Part shown: one piece after another, positions 9,555-18,719 of the stretch
Layout of the letters: every line of letters starts with the position of its first letter
How positions within the stretch are numbered: the first letter of the stretch is position 1
Assembly (NCBI RefSeq): GCF_001182895.1
Contig: NZ_LFQR01000061.1
Coordinates: forward strand, 1 to 55,031
From: Frateuria defendens
GTDB lineage: Bacteria > Pseudomonadota > Gammaproteobacteria > Xanthomonadales > Rhodanobacteraceae
Direction: 5' to 3'
Length of the DNA: 55,031 nucleotides
Made by a program: the position numbers and the translations under genes
Notes under the pieces: model-generated
Seen by the model: the letters and a program-made list of their open reading frames with translations, nothing else
Told to the model about the DNA's origin: nothing
The model's database searches: none

Positions 9555-12083
9555 ATGCCAATTCTGAAGCGTCTGCTGCGCTGGGTACTGGTCCTGGCTT
9601 TCACCGGTTTGTTGCTCGCGGTGCTGGCCGTCGGCGTGGCCTACTGGCTGGTTGCGCCCCGCCTGCCGTCGGTGGCGGTGCTCAAGGACTACCACATGCA
9701 GGTGCCGCTCAAGGTGCTGAGCGCCGACGGCAAGCTGATCGCCAGCTTCGGCGAGACCCGGCGCATCCCGGTGGGCATTGCCCAGGTGCCCGACCGGCTC
9801 AAGCACGCGGTGCTGTCGGCGGAGGACGCGGACTTCTACCACCACCCCGGCGTGGACTGGCACGGCATCGCCCGCGCCGGCTGGCACGTGCTGATCTCCG
9901 GCGGCGACAAGGGGCCGGGCGGCTCCACCATCACCCAGCAGGTGGCGCGCAACGTCTTCCTGAGCCCCGAGAAGCTCTACTCGCGCAAGCTGATCGAGAT
10001 CTTCATCGCCCTGCGCATGGAGAACGAGCTGAGCAAGGACCAGATCCTCGAGCTCTACCTCAACAAGATGTTCCTGGGCCACCGCGCCTACGGCGTGGCG
10101 GCGGCGGCGTCCTACTACTACGGCAAGACGCTGGACCAGCTGAGCGTGGCCGAGTCGGCCATGCTCGCCTCCACCTTCCAGCTGCCCTCGGTGGTCAACC
10201 CGCTCAACAACCCCAAGCGCGCGCTGGCGCGGCGCAACTGGGTGCTGGGCCAGATGCTGGGCAACCGCTACATCAGCCGCGACGAATACGACCAGGCGAT
10301 CGCCGAGCCGAACAACGCCTACCCGCACGAGCCGCCGATCGAGCTGGACGCGCCCTACATCGCCGAGATGGTGCGCCTGCAGGCGCTGGACCGGCTCGGC
10401 AACGACGCGCTCACCGAAGGCTACGTGGTCAAGACCACCTTGCAGAGCGGCCGCCAGCAGGCCGCGGTGGAGGCCCTGCGCAAGGGCCTGGTGGAATACG
10501 ACCACCGGCACGGCTGGCGCGGCCCCGAGGCGCACCAGGAGCTGGCCGCCGACGCCGGCCCCGAGGACTACAACCGCCTGCTCTCCAGCTACACCGACAT
10601 CGCCGGCATGCAGCCCGCGCTGGTCACCGCCAGCGCCGCCGGCCAGGCCACGCTGTACCTGGCGGCCCGCGAGACCGTCACGCTCGACCACGCGGCCGTC
10701 GCCTGGGCCCGCCCGCACCTCGGCGACAGCCGCGTGGGCGCGGCGCCGAAGGCGGTCGATGCCGTGCTCAAGCGCGGCGACATCGTGCGCGTGGCGCGCA
10801 ACGACAAGGGCGAATGGGCGCTGGCCCAGCTGCCGGCGGCCCAGTCCGCGCTGGTTTCGATCACCCCCGAGGACGGCGCCATCCAGGCCCTGGTCGGCGG
10901 CTTCAACTTCCAGCGCAGCAAGTTCAACCGCGCGGTGATGGCGGCGCGCCAGCCGGGTTCGAGCTTCAAGCCCTACATCTACTCCGCGGCGTTCGAGCGC
11001 GGCTTCACCCCGGCCTCGATCGTCAACGACGCGCCGCTGGCCCTGCCCGACCCGTCCAAGCCCGACGGCCTGTGGACGCCGTCCAACGACGACGACAAGT
11101 TCGACGGCCCGATCCGCCTGCGCGAGGCGCTGGTGCAGTCGAAGAACCTGGTCTCGGTGCGCCTGCTCGACGCCATCGGCGTGCGCTTCACCCGCGACTA
11201 CCTCACCCGCTTCGGCTTCTCGCCCGACGCCCTGCCCGGCAACCTCTCGCTGGCCCTGGGCACCGCCTCGGTGTCGCCGCTCACCATGGCGCGCGGCTAC
11301 GCCGTGTTCGCCAACGGCGGCTACCTGGTCACGCCCTACTTCATCACCGAGATCGACGACCGCAGCGGCAAGCCCGTCTACACCGCCAACCCGGCCCGCG
11401 CCTGCCGTACCTGCCAGGAACGCCTGCTCGACAACAGCCCGCCCGGCCCGCCGCCGGCCGACGCGCCCAAGCCGCCGGGCGCCACCGTGGCCGCCGCCAG
11501 CAGCGCGCCCGCGCCGGGCAGCAGCACGGCGAAGATCGGCGACGCCGTGCTGCCGGCCGACGCGCACGGCGAAGGCGCGCATCCGCCGGTGCTGGCGCCG
11601 CGCGTGATCGACGTGCGCAACGACTACCTGGTCACCTCGCTGATGAAGGACGTGATCCTGCGCGGCACCGGCTCCGCCGCGCGCGCGCTGGGCCGCGACG
11701 ACCTGGCCGGCAAGACCGGCTCCACCAACGACCATCGCGACGCCTGGTTCGTCGGCTTCAACGGCGACCTCTCCACCGCGGTGTGGGTGGGCTTCGACGA
11801 CTTCGGCTCGCTGGGCCGCGGCGAATTCGGCGCCAAGGCCGCCCTGCCGATCTGGATGGACTACATCACCCAGGCGCTCAAGGGCCAGCCCTCCAGCACG
11901 CTGCCTATGCCGCCGGGCATCAGCACGGTGCAGATCGACCGCGCCAGCGGCCTGCCCGCCTCCGCCGGCGACCCGAACGTCATCAACGAACTGTTCAAGG
12001 TCGAGGACGTGGACCGCCTGCGCACGCAGGCGACCCAGCAGCAGCAGGAAGATCCGCAGCAGCACGCCTACGACATCTTCTGA
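9555..12083 (+). CDS. mrcA: Penicillin-binding protein 1A (bifunctional transglycosylase/transpeptidase)
   Basis: An 842-residue class A PBP that polymerises and cross-links peptidoglycan on the periplasmic face. A membrane anchor at about 9-33 is followed by a GT51 domain with EDADFYHHPGVD (90-101) and GGSTITQQ. The transpeptidase domain has the catalytic SSFK (Ser469-Lys472), an SKN motif and KTG (720-722). An OB-like insert lies between the two enzymes, and a Pro/Ala-rich insertion (about 630-670) interrupts the transpeptidase region. It is divergent from pilM, an arrangement usual in gammaproteobacteria. The ribosome site is weak. A long antisense frame covers the gene but has no protein features. 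Confidence 0.95.
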   Translation: MPILKRLLRWVLVLAFTGLLLAVLAVGVAYWLVAPRLPSVAVLKDYHMQVPLKVLSADGKLIASFGETRRIPVGIAQVPDRLKHAVLSAEDADFYHHPGVDWHGIARAGWHVLISGGDKGPGGSTITQQVARNVFLSPEKLYSRKLIEIFIALRMENELSKDQILELYLNKMFLGHRAYGVAAAASYYYGKTLDQLSVAESAMLASTFQLPSVVNPLNNPKRALARRNWVLGQMLGNRYISRDEYDQAIAEPNNAYPHEPPIELDAPYIAEMVRLQALDRLGNDALTEGYVVKTTLQSGRQQAAVEALRKGLVEYDHRHGWRGPEAHQELAADAGPEDYNRLLSSYTDIAGMQPALVTASAAGQATLYLAARETVTLDHAAVAWARPHLGDSRVGAAPKAVDAVLKRGDIVRVARNDKGEWALAQLPAAQSALVSITPEDGAIQALVGGFNFQRSKFNRAVMAARQPGSSFKPYIYSAAFERGFTPASIVNDAPLALPDPSKPDGLWTPSNDDDKFDGPIRLREALVQSKNLVSVRLLDAIGVRFTRDYLTRFGFSPDALPGNLSLALGTASVSPLTMARGYAVFANGGYLVTPYFITEIDDRSGKPVYTANPARACRTCQERLLDNSPPGPPPADAPKPPGATVAAASSAPAPGSSTAKIGDAVLPADAHGEGAHPPVLAPRVIDVRNDYLVTSLMKDVILRGTGSAARALGRDDLAGKTGSTNDHRDAWFVGFNGDLSTAVWVGFDDFGSLGRGEFGAKAALPIWMDYITQALKGQPSSTLPMPPGISTVQIDRASGLPASAGDPNVINELFKVEDVDRLRTQATQQQQEDPQQHAYDIF

Positions 12084-12207
12084 TCCGGGCCATCGCGGCA
12101 CGCCTGCGCGGCGCGGACGCAAGACATTGCGCCGCAGCGCGGGCTTGCCGTTCGCCGCCGGCGATGGTGTAGCCTAGGGATCAGGCAGGCCACGCAGGAG
12201 TCAGCTT

Positions 12208-12882
12208 ATGGCGCGCGGCGAGCATCACCGCATCCATGCCCAGGACCGCATGCAGCGCAATCGCATGCGGGTCGCCCAGGAGGCGGCCCGACTGATGAGC
12301 GAGCACGGCATCCGCGACTTCCACCACGCCAAGATCAAGGCGTCCGAACGGCTCGGCATCCACGACGCGCAGGCCCTGCCGCGCAACCACGAGATCGAGC
12401 AGGCGCTGCGCGAGCACCAGCGCATCTTCCACGGCGAACGCCAGCCGCAGCTCTTGCAGGAGCGCCGCGAGGCGGCGGTGGAGGCGATGCGCTTCCTGCA
12501 CCGCTTCGAGCCGCGCCTGGTCGGCGCCGTGCTCGAGGGCACCGCCGACGCGCACTCGGCCGTGTGCCTGCACGTGTTCAGCGACGATCCCGACGCGGTG
12601 ACGCTGTTCCTCGGCGAGCACGGCGTGCCGGTGGAGACGCAGACGCGGCGGCTGCGCGTCAGCCGCGACGAGCAGGTCGAGTACCCGGTGCTGCTGTTCG
12701 CCGCCGACAACCTGCCCTTCGACCTCACCGTACTGCCCCGCGACGCGCTGCGCCAGGCACCACTCGACCGCATCGCCGAGCGGCCAATGCGCCGCGCCGC
12801 CCTGCCGGCGGTGGAGGAACTGCTGGCCGAGGGCGAGGAAAGCGACGACTTCGAGCGCATGCTCGCCACGGCCCTGCGCTGA
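12208..12882 (+). CDS. Conserved protein of unknown function, possible nucleotidyltransferase fold
   Basis: A 224-residue soluble, highly charged protein with no signal peptide or membrane segment. The N-terminal half is helical and rich in His, Arg and Gln (repeated QDRMQRNRM-type blocks). The central part (about 100-170) looks like an alpha/beta domain with GAVLEGTADAHSAVCLHVFSDDPDAV, which weakly recalls a nucleotidyltransferase core; I do not see a confident catalytic triad. The start is supported by AGGAG 7 nt upstream. It stands alone between mrcA and convergent gltA and shares a bidirectional terminator with gltA. I cannot assign a function. Confidence 0.75.
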   Translation: MARGEHHRIHAQDRMQRNRMRVAQEAARLMSEHGIRDFHHAKIKASERLGIHDAQALPRNHEIEQALREHQRIFHGERQPQLLQERREAAVEAMRFLHRFEPRLVGAVLEGTADAHSAVCLHVFSDDPDAVTLFLGEHGVPVETQTRRLRVSRDEQVEYPVLLFAADNLPFDLTVLPRDALRQAPLDRIAERPMRRAALPAVEELLAEGEESDDFERMLATALR

Positions 12883-12893
12883 CGCGCCGCCAA

Positions 12894-12928
12894 AACGAAA
12901 CGCCCGGCGCATGGCCGGGCGTTTCGTT
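12894..12928. terminator. Bidirectional terminator between the unknown gene and gltA
   Basis: A 15-bp perfect stem (AACGAAACGCCCGGC and its complement) with a 5-nt loop lies between two convergent genes. Short T runs occur on the appropriate side for both directions. Confidence 0.9.
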
Positions 12929-12945
12929 GCGCGAGGCGGGCCGGA

Positions 12946-14241
12946 TCAGCGCTTGCCGGCCGGCACGTAGTCCCGCACGGGCGAACCCACGTAGAGCTGG
13001 CGCGGACGACCGATGCGCGAGCCGGGCGTTTCGTGCTGCTCGATCCAGTGCGCGATCCAGCCGGCGGTGCGCGCGATGGCGAACATCACGGTGAACATCT
13101 CGGTGGGGATGCCCAGCGCCTTGTAGATGATGCCCGAGTAGAAGTCCACGTTCGGGTACAGCTTGCGCTCGACGAAGTACTCGTCCTTCAGCGCCGCCTC
13201 TTCCAGCTTCACCGCCACGTCGAGCAGCGGGTCGTTGACGCCGAGCTCGTTGAGCACCTTGTGCGTCATCTCGCGGATGATCTTCGCGCGCGGGTCGAAG
13301 TTCTTGTACACGCGGTGGCCGAAGCCCATCAGGCGGAAGCTGTCGTTCTTGTCCTTGGCGCGCCTGACCGCGCTCTCCACCTTGTCCGGCGTGCCGATCT
13401 CCTCGAGCATCTTCAGCACCGCCTCGTTGGCGCCGCCGTGTGCGGGCCCCCACAGCGCGGTGATGCCGGCGGCGATCGAGGCGTAGGGGTTGGCGCCGGT
13501 CGAGCCGACCAGCCGCACGGTGGAGGTGGAGGCGTTCTGCTCGTGGTCGGCGTGCAGGATGAACAGCAGGTCCAGCGCCTTGGCCGCCACGGGGCTCAGT
13601 TCCAGCGGCTCGCTCGGCACCTCGAACATCATGTGCAGGAAGCGGTTGACGTAGTCGAGGTTGTTGCGCGGATAGCGGAACGGCCAGCCGATCGAATAGC
13701 GGTAGCAGGCGGCGGCGATGGTCGGCATCTTGGCGATCAGGCGCACCGCGGCCATCTTGCGGTCGACCGGGTTATCCACGTCGATGTCGTCGTGGTAGAA
13801 GGCCGACAGCGAGGCCACCGAGGCGGCCAGCATGGCCATCGGGTGGGCGTCGTGGTGGAAGCCTTTGAAGAAGTCCTTCTGCGCCTCGTGCATCATCGTG
13901 TGATGCGCGATCTGGTGGTCGAAGTCCGCCAGTTCCTTCGGCGAGGGCAGCTCGCCGTTGAGCAACAGGTAGGCCACCTCGAGGAAGCTGGACTGCTCCG
14001 CCAGCTGCTCGATCGGATAGCCGCGGTAGAGCAGCACGCCCTGGTCGCCGTCGATGTAGGTGATCGCGCTCTTGGTGCTCGCGGTGCTGCCGTAGCCGGG
14101 GTCGAAGGTGAAGTGGCCGGTGTCCTTGTACAACGTGGCGATGTCGATGCACGCCGGCCCCAGCGTGGGCTCGAGCAGCGGCAGTTCGCTGCTGCGTTGG
14201 TTCGACTCATCGACCAGCTTGACGATCTTCGGCTCGGACAC
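12946..14241 (-). CDS. gltA: Citrate synthase
   Basis: A 431-residue type II citrate synthase that condenses oxaloacetate and acetyl-CoA at the entry of the TCA cycle. The active-site regions are intact: HADHEQNAS with the first catalytic His, [14 protein letters not shown] with the second His and a substrate Arg, and YPNVDFYSG with the catalytic Asp. I choose the GTG at 14241 (MSEPKIVKL) because a perfect AGGAGG lies 6 nt upstream; an ATG at 14280 would begin inside the 5' leader ahead of that site. The gene is monocistronic, with a palindrome in the leader and a strong terminator. Confidence 0.95.
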   Translation of the reverse strand: MSEPKIVKLVDESNQRSSELPLLEPTLGPACIDIATLYKDTGHFTFDPGYGSTASTKSAITYIDGDQGVLLYRGYPIEQLAEQSSFLEVAYLLLNGELPSPKELADFDHQIAHHTMMHEAQKDFFKGFHHDAHPMAMLAASVASLSAFYHDDIDVDNPVDRKMAAVRLIAKMPTIAAACYRYSIGWPFRYPRNNLDYVNRFLHMMFEVPSEPLELSPVAAKALDLLFILHADHEQNASTSTVRLVGSTGANPYASIAAGITALWGPAHGGANEAVLKMLEEIGTPDKVESAVRRAKDKNDSFRLMGFGHRVYKNFDPRAKIIREMTHKVLNELGVNDPLLDVAVKLEEAALKDEYFVERKLYPNVDFYSGIIYKALGIPTEMFTVMFAIARTAGWIAHWIEQHETPGSRIGRPRQLYVGSPVRDYVPAGKR

Positions 14242-14247
14242 GGAAAA

Positions 14248-14253
14248 CCTCCT
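14248..14253 (-). promoter_or_regulatory. Ribosome binding site that fixes the gltA GTG start
   Basis: AGGAGG, a perfect Shine-Dalgarno sequence, lies 6 nt upstream of the GTG at 14241. Confidence 0.8.
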
Positions 14254-14260
14254 AACGTAA

Positions 14261-14278
14261 GTCACCACCGGTGGTGAC
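14261..14278. repeat. Perfect 18-bp palindrome in the gltA leader
   Basis: GTCACCACCGGTGGTGAC lies 7 nt upstream of the gltA ribosome site and downstream of the probable -10. It may be an operator for a dimeric regulator or an RNA hairpin that affects translation. Confidence 0.7.
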
Positions 14279-14339
14279 ATCGGTATGGCACGCCGGCGGG
14301 GGAAAGGGCATCGCCCGTGGGGAAAGCGGGCGAGACAAC

Positions 14340-14354
14340 TGCGACATTATCGCA
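14340..14354 (-). promoter_or_regulatory. Extended -10 promoter of gltA inside an inverted repeat
   Basis: On the minus strand TGCGATAAT forms an extended -10 (TGn plus GATAAT, 14346-14351) with no clear -35. It lies within an inverted repeat TGCGA-N5-TCGCA, which could be a regulator site that covers the -10. The leader would be about 100 nt and would contain the 18-bp palindrome. Confidence 0.5.
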
Positions 14355-14413
14355 CACCCCCTGTCGCACATGCGCTAGCGGATGGTCGAAACGGAGCCGG
14401 AAACGGGCGCAAA

Positions 14414-14449
14414 AAAACGCGGGACAGGCCAGGGCCCGTCCCGCGTTTT
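14414..14449 (-). terminator. Intrinsic terminator of rpmE2
   Basis: A 12-bp stem (AAAACGCGGGAC and its complement) with a 12-nt loop ends in seven T residues on the minus strand, 37 nt beyond the rpmE2 stop codon. Confidence 0.9.
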
Positions 14450-14485
14450 CGAGATCATCCCATCACCCGGAGGCGACGGCGCAGA

Positions 14486-14731
14486 TCACTTCTGCGCGTA
14501 GCGCCGGCGGAACTTGTCCACGCGACCGCCGGTGTCGATGGTCTTCTGCTTGCCGGTGTAGAACGGATGGGAATGGCTGGAGATATCCACCTTGACCAGT
14601 GGGTACTCGTTGCCGTCCTCCCACTTGACGGTTTCCTTGGAGGAGATCGTCGAACGCGTCAGGAACGCGAACTCCGACGACAGGTCCTGGAACACCACCT
14701 GGCGATAGTTCGGATGGATATCGGGCTTCAT
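14486..14731 (-). CDS. rpmE2: 50S ribosomal protein L31 type B
   Basis: An 81-residue L31 paralogue of the C-minus, zinc-independent type. It starts [10 protein letters not shown], contains [13 protein letters not shown] and has no Cys residues, so the zinc ribbon of type A L31 is absent. Type B proteins usually replace the zinc form under zinc limitation, but some lineages use them as the ordinary L31; this window cannot distinguish the two. It has its own near-consensus promoter and terminator and no visible Zur site, which favours constitutive use. Confidence 0.93.
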   Translation of the reverse strand: MKPDIHPNYRQVVFQDLSSEFAFLTRSTISSKETVKWEDGNEYPLVKVDISSHSHPFYTGKQKTIDTGGRVDKFRRRYAQK

Positions 14732-14763
14732 GACGGACTCAAAGCGGTAGGCGAAAGAGCGGC

Positions 14764-14793
14764 AGTATAGGCGACCCGGCAAGACACGGTCAA
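14764..14793 (-). promoter_or_regulatory. Sigma-70 promoter of rpmE2
   Basis: The -35 TTGACC (14788-14793) and -10 TATACT (14764-14769) each match five of six consensus bases and have an 18-bp spacer. Transcription would begin near 14757, 26 nt before the start codon. Confidence 0.8.
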
Positions 14794-14918
14794 CCAGTCG
14801 CCACCCTCGCAACGGACAACAGGCGGCTGGCCTTAGCGATGCAGGGACGCGCGTGCGCGCGACAAGCCCACGCAGCGGTGACGCCGTAACGCTGCGGGCG
14901 CGCTCCTGCACGAGTGAC

Positions 14919-15851
14919 TCACCCGGCGCCCAGCGCGCGCCGCACCATCGCCGCGAAGCGCGGCTGGTCCAGTTCCAGCACCACGTTCGCGTTGGCCGGC
15001 TGGCCCAATCGGCCGGCCCAGTCCACCACGGTGGCGCCGCGGGTCAGGCGGCCGTCCAGCTCCACCGCCGCGTGCCGGCGCTCGCTGCGCAGGACCACGG
15101 CGGGGTCGATCGCCACCGCCATCGCCAGCGCGTCGGCGGCGATGATGCCGCGGCGGTCGCTGCGGCGGTTGTAGTCGCGCGCCACCCGGCCGACCTGCCC
15201 GTAGAACTGCGCGCGCCGGTCGCCGGTCGCGAGCCAGGCGTCGAACTCGTCCTCGTCGAAGGCATGGCGCAGGGTCAGTTCCCAATCGACCAGGTCGAAA
15301 TCCGGGAAGGCCTCGAACACCACGTGCGCCGCCTCGGGGTCGAAGCCCACGTTGAACTCGGCCGGCACCTTGCCGGTGTTGCCGTGGCCGGTCACCGCCC
15401 CGCCCATCACCACCAGCCGCTTGACCCGCTGCGGCAGGGTCGGGTCCAAGCGCAGCGCCAGCGCCACGTTGGTGAGCGGCGCCAGCGCCACCAGGGTCAG
15501 CTCGCCGGGGCGTTCGCGGGTCAGGCGCAGCAGCGCGAGCGCGGCGTGCTCCGCCGCCGCCGCGGTGCGCGGCTCGTCGAAGCCGACGTCGCCCAGGCCG
15601 TCGTGGCCGTGCACGAAGGCGGCATCTTCTTCCGGCAGGCGCACCAGCGGAGTCGGGCAGCCGGCGAACACCGGCGTCGCCGCCCCGGCCAGGTCGACCA
15701 GGGTGCGTGCGTTGCGCACGGTGTGCTCGAGCCCGACGTTGCCGGCGGCGATGCTCAGGCCCGCCACGTCGGCATGCGCATAGGCCATCAGGATCGCCAG
15801 CGCGTCGTCCACGCCGGGGTCGGTGTCGATCAGGAGTTGCGGACGGATCAT
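14919..15851 (-). CDS. Inosine-uridine preferring nucleoside hydrolase family protein
   Basis: A 310-residue nucleoside hydrolase that splits the N-glycosidic bond of ribonucleosides for base salvage. The calcium- and ribose-binding signature DTDPGVDDA is at residues 9-17 and the central GGAVTGHGN block is present; the C-terminal third contains the active-site Asp region. The ATG at 15851 gives the normal family length; upstream sequence in frame is low-complexity. The protein has no signal peptide and should be cytoplasmic. It is a single gene between rpmE2 and recG; specificity among inosine, uridine and other nucleosides cannot be read from sequence. Confidence 0.88.
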   Translation of the reverse strand: MIRPQLLIDTDPGVDDALAILMAYAHADVAGLSIAAGNVGLEHTVRNARTLVDLAGAATPVFAGCPTPLVRLPEEDAAFVHGHDGLGDVGFDEPRTAAAAEHAALALLRLTRERPGELTLVALAPLTNVALALRLDPTLPQRVKRLVVMGGAVTGHGNTGKVPAEFNVGFDPEAAHVVFEAFPDFDLVDWELTLRHAFDEDEFDAWLATGDRRAQFYGQVGRVARDYNRRSDRRGIIAADALAMAVAIDPAVVLRSERRHAAVELDGRLTRGATVVDWAGRLGQPANANVVLELDQPRFAAMVRRALGAG

Positions 15852-16013
15852 CGGGACGCTCGCTGGAGAATGGCCTAGCGTATAGCGGAAGCGAGAGTTT
15901 GGGATGCACCCGAGGCACGCGCGCGGGCGCGAGGAACGGGCATCGTGCCCCGTTCGCGGCGCCCGGCTTTCATGACGCGCCACCCCGTGCGCGCCGCCGG
16001 AGCCCCTCGCCCC

Positions 16014-18128
16014 TCACGCATGCACGTACCGCGCGGCGCCCCCGACCCAGCGCTCGATCAACCGCTCCGCCTCGCGCGGATGCCGCGCCAGCATCACCTC
16101 GCCCACCGCCTGCACCGCCGGCAGCAGCGCGGCGTCGCGGGCGAGGTCGGCGATGCGGAAGGCGAGCTGGCCGGTCTGGCGCGTGCCGAGCACTTCGCCG
16201 GGGCCGCGCAGTTCGAGATCCTTCTCGGCGATGCGGAAGCCGTCGTTGGTCTCGCGCATCACTTGCAGGCGCTCGCGCGCGAGCTGGCCGAGCGGCGGCT
16301 GGTAGAGCAGCACGCAGCTCGACGCCACCGCGCCCCGCCCTACCCGGCCGCGCAGCTGGTGCAGCTGGGCAAGGCCCAGGCGCTCGCTGTTCTCGATCAC
16401 CATCAGGCTGGCGTTGGGCACGTCCACGCCCACCTCGATCACCGTGGTGGCGACCAGCACGGCCAGCTCGCCGGCCTTGAAGGCGTCCATTACCGCCTGC
16501 TTTTCCTTCGGCTTCATGCGTCCGTGCACCAGGCCCACGCGGCAGCCCACCAGCGCATGCGTGAGCTCGGCGAACGCCGCCTCCGCCGCCTGCGCGCGCA
16601 GCTGCTCGGATTCCTCGATCAGCGTGCAGACCCAATACGCCTGCCGCCCCTCGGCGCAGGCGGCATGGATGCGCTCGATCACTTCCGCGCGGCGGGCATT
16701 GGAGACGGCGATGGTCTGCACCGGCGTGCGGCCGGGCGGCAGTTCGTCGATGGCGGAGACGTCCAAGTCGGCATAGGCGCTCATCGCCAGCGTGCGCGGG
16801 ATCGGCGTGGCGGTGAGCACCAGCTGGTGCGGCACGCGCTCGCCGTCGCGCCCCTTGTCGCGCAGGGTCAGGCGCTGCTGCACGCCGAAGCGGTGCTGCT
16901 CGTCGACGATCACCAGGCCCAGGCGGCCGAACGCCACGCCCTCCTGCATCAGCGCATGCGTGCCCACCGCGATCGGCGCGCCGCCCTCGGCCACGCGCTG
17001 CATCGCCGCGCGGCGCGCCTTGCCCTGCTGCTTGCCGGCCAGCCACTCCACCTCGACGCCGAGCGGCTGCAGCCAGTGGCGGAAGTTGCGCAGGTGCTGC
17101 TCGGCCAGGAGTTCCGTCGGCGCCATCAGCGCCACCTGGTAGCCCGCCTCCACCGCGGCCAGCGCCGCATGGCAGGCCACGGCCGTCTTGCCCGAGCCGA
17201 CGTCGCCCTGCACCAGCCGCAGCATCGGCTTGGCCGCCGCCATGTCGGTAAGCACCTCGCGCGCCACGCGCTGCTGCGCGCCGGTGAGGCGGAACGGCAG
17301 GCCCTCCAGCCAGCGGCGGCGCAGGCCGCCGTCGCCTTCCAGCGAGGGCGCGCGGCGGCGGCGCACGGCGGCACGCAGGCGCTTGAGGCTCAGGTGCTGG
17401 GTGAGCAATTCCTCGAAGGCCAGCCGCTGCTGCGCGGGGTGACGGCCGAGCGCCAGCTCGGCCTGCCGCGCGTCGGGCGGCGGCCGGTGCACGTAGAGCA
17501 GCGCCTCGCGCAGCGAGGACAAGCCATGCCGCGCGCACAGCGCCGGCGCAATCAGTTCCAGTTCCGCCTCGGGCGGCAGCAGGGCGAGCGCCTTGGCGAC
17601 CACGCCGGCGATGCGCTTCTGCCCCAGCCCCTCGGTAGTGGGGTAGACCGGCGTGAGCCGGTCCTCCAGCGCCACCGGCTCCTCGCCCTCCAGGCGCCGG
17701 TATTGCGGATGCACCATCTCCAGCCCCTGCGCCGCCTGCCGCACCTCGCCGTAGCAGAGCAGGCGCATGCCGGGCTGGAACTGCTCGGCCTGGGAGCGGC
17801 GGAAATGGAAGAAGCGCAGCAGCAGGGTCTGGTTCGGCCCGTCGCCCACCGCCACCTTGAGCTGCGGCCGGTAGCGGAAGCCGCGCTCGACCGCCTCGAC
17901 GGTCGCCACCACCTGCGCCCGCTCGCCCGGGCGCAAGTCGGCGATCGCGCTGACCCGGGTGCGGTCCTCGTAGCGCAGCGGCAGGTGGAACCACAGGTCC
18001 TGCACGCGCTCCAGGCCCAGCCGCGCCAGCGCCTCGACCAGCGCGGGCCCGACGCCGGGCAGGCTGGCTACCGACCGGGCGCCAGGATCGGGGGGCGCAG
18101 CGGGTATGCGCGAATCAGGAACGGCCAT
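16014..18128 (-). CDS. recG: ATP-dependent DNA helicase RecG
   Basis: A 704-residue superfamily 2 helicase that reverses stalled replication forks and migrates branched DNA. It has an N-terminal wedge/OB domain (about 60-165), a helicase core with Walker A GDVGSGKTAV, a DEQHRFG box in place of DEAD, TATPIPRTLA, and C-terminal motifs including VGVDVPNASLMVIE and QLRGRVGRG. The start is set at the ATG at 18128, which has AGG 8 nt upstream; a GTG two codons earlier is possible. It follows ridA and spoT on the same strand. Confidence 0.95.
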   Translation of the reverse strand: MAVPDSRIPAAPPDPGARSVASLPGVGPALVEALARLGLERVQDLWFHLPLRYEDRTRVSAIADLRPGERAQVVATVEAVERGFRYRPQLKVAVGDGPNQTLLLRFFHFRRSQAEQFQPGMRLLCYGEVRQAAQGLEMVHPQYRRLEGEEPVALEDRLTPVYPTTEGLGQKRIAGVVAKALALLPPEAELELIAPALCARHGLSSLREALLYVHRPPPDARQAELALGRHPAQQRLAFEELLTQHLSLKRLRAAVRRRRAPSLEGDGGLRRRWLEGLPFRLTGAQQRVAREVLTDMAAAKPMLRLVQGDVGSGKTAVACHAALAAVEAGYQVALMAPTELLAEQHLRNFRHWLQPLGVEVEWLAGKQQGKARRAAMQRVAEGGAPIAVGTHALMQEGVAFGRLGLVIVDEQHRFGVQQRLTLRDKGRDGERVPHQLVLTATPIPRTLAMSAYADLDVSAIDELPPGRTPVQTIAVSNARRAEVIERIHAACAEGRQAYWVCTLIEESEQLRAQAAEAAFAELTHALVGCRVGLVHGRMKPKEKQAVMDAFKAGELAVLVATTVIEVGVDVPNASLMVIENSERLGLAQLHQLRGRVGRGAVASSCVLLYQPPLGQLARERLQVMRETNDGFRIAEKDLELRGPGEVLGTRQTGQLAFRIADLARDAALLPAVQAVGEVMLARHPREAERLIERWVGGAARYVHA

Positions 18129-18210
18129 GGCCACAGCCTAACGAAACGGCCTGCGGCACGGCGACCGCGCACCGGCTCGCACCGGCGCCGGGCCATGCCG
18201 CACGCGACGG

Positions 18211-18594
18211 TCAGGCGAGCACCATGGTCGCTTCGACTTCCACCTGCGCGCCCTTGGGCAGCGCCGAGACCTCGATGGTGGAGCGCGCGGGATACGGCGC
18301 CTCGAAGTACTCCGACATCACCTTGTTCACGGTGGCGAAGTTGCCCAGGTCGGTGACGAAGATGCCCACGCGCACGATCTGCGCCAGCGAACCTTCGGCA
18401 GCGAGCGCCACCGCGGCGAGGTTCTCGAACACCTGGCGCGCCTGCGCCTCCACGTCGCCCTCGATCAGCGCGCCGGTGGCGGGGTCGAGCGGGATCTGGC
18501 CGGAGAAATACACGGTGTTGCCGGCGCGCACGGCCTGCGAATACGGGCCGATCGCGGCCGGGGCCTGGTCGGTGTTGATGATGTGCTTGGACAT
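18211..18594 (-). CDS. ridA: RidA family reactive intermediate (enamine/imine) deaminase
   Basis: A 127-residue RidA-type protein. It hydrolyses 2-aminoacrylate and related enamines that leak from PLP enzymes such as threonine dehydratase, and so protects the cell from damage. The hallmark [23 protein letters not shown] start and the active-site Arg in YPARSTIEV are present, as is the C-terminal EVEATMVL. It sits between spoT and recG, the usual place in this group of bacteria. Confidence 0.93.
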   Translation of the reverse strand: MSKHIINTDQAPAAIGPYSQAVRAGNTVYFSGQIPLDPATGALIEGDVEAQARQVFENLAAVALAAEGSLAQIVRVGIFVTDLGNFATVNKVMSEYFEAPYPARSTIEVSALPKGAQVEVEATMVLA

Positions 18595-18719
18595 GGAAGA
18601 AGCCTCGGTCTCGCGGAAAAGGCTTTAAGTGTAAAGGGGCGCAACATCGGGAGCGCGCCCTGCGCGCGAACGCCTCACGCAGCGGTCGCTGCCACGCTGG
18701 GCCGCGCGCCAGCACGCCC

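Noticed and set aside
9531-12122. Minus-strand open frame of 863 codons opposite mrcA
   Set aside because: It is rich in Val, Gly, Arg, His and Gln with no domain, and mirrors the third-position GC bias of the PBP gene, whose catalytic motifs are all intact.
14486-14731. rpmE2 as evidence of a zinc-limitation (Zur) locus
   Set aside because: The promoter is near consensus and I see no Zur-like dyad; in many bacteria type B is the ordinary L31.
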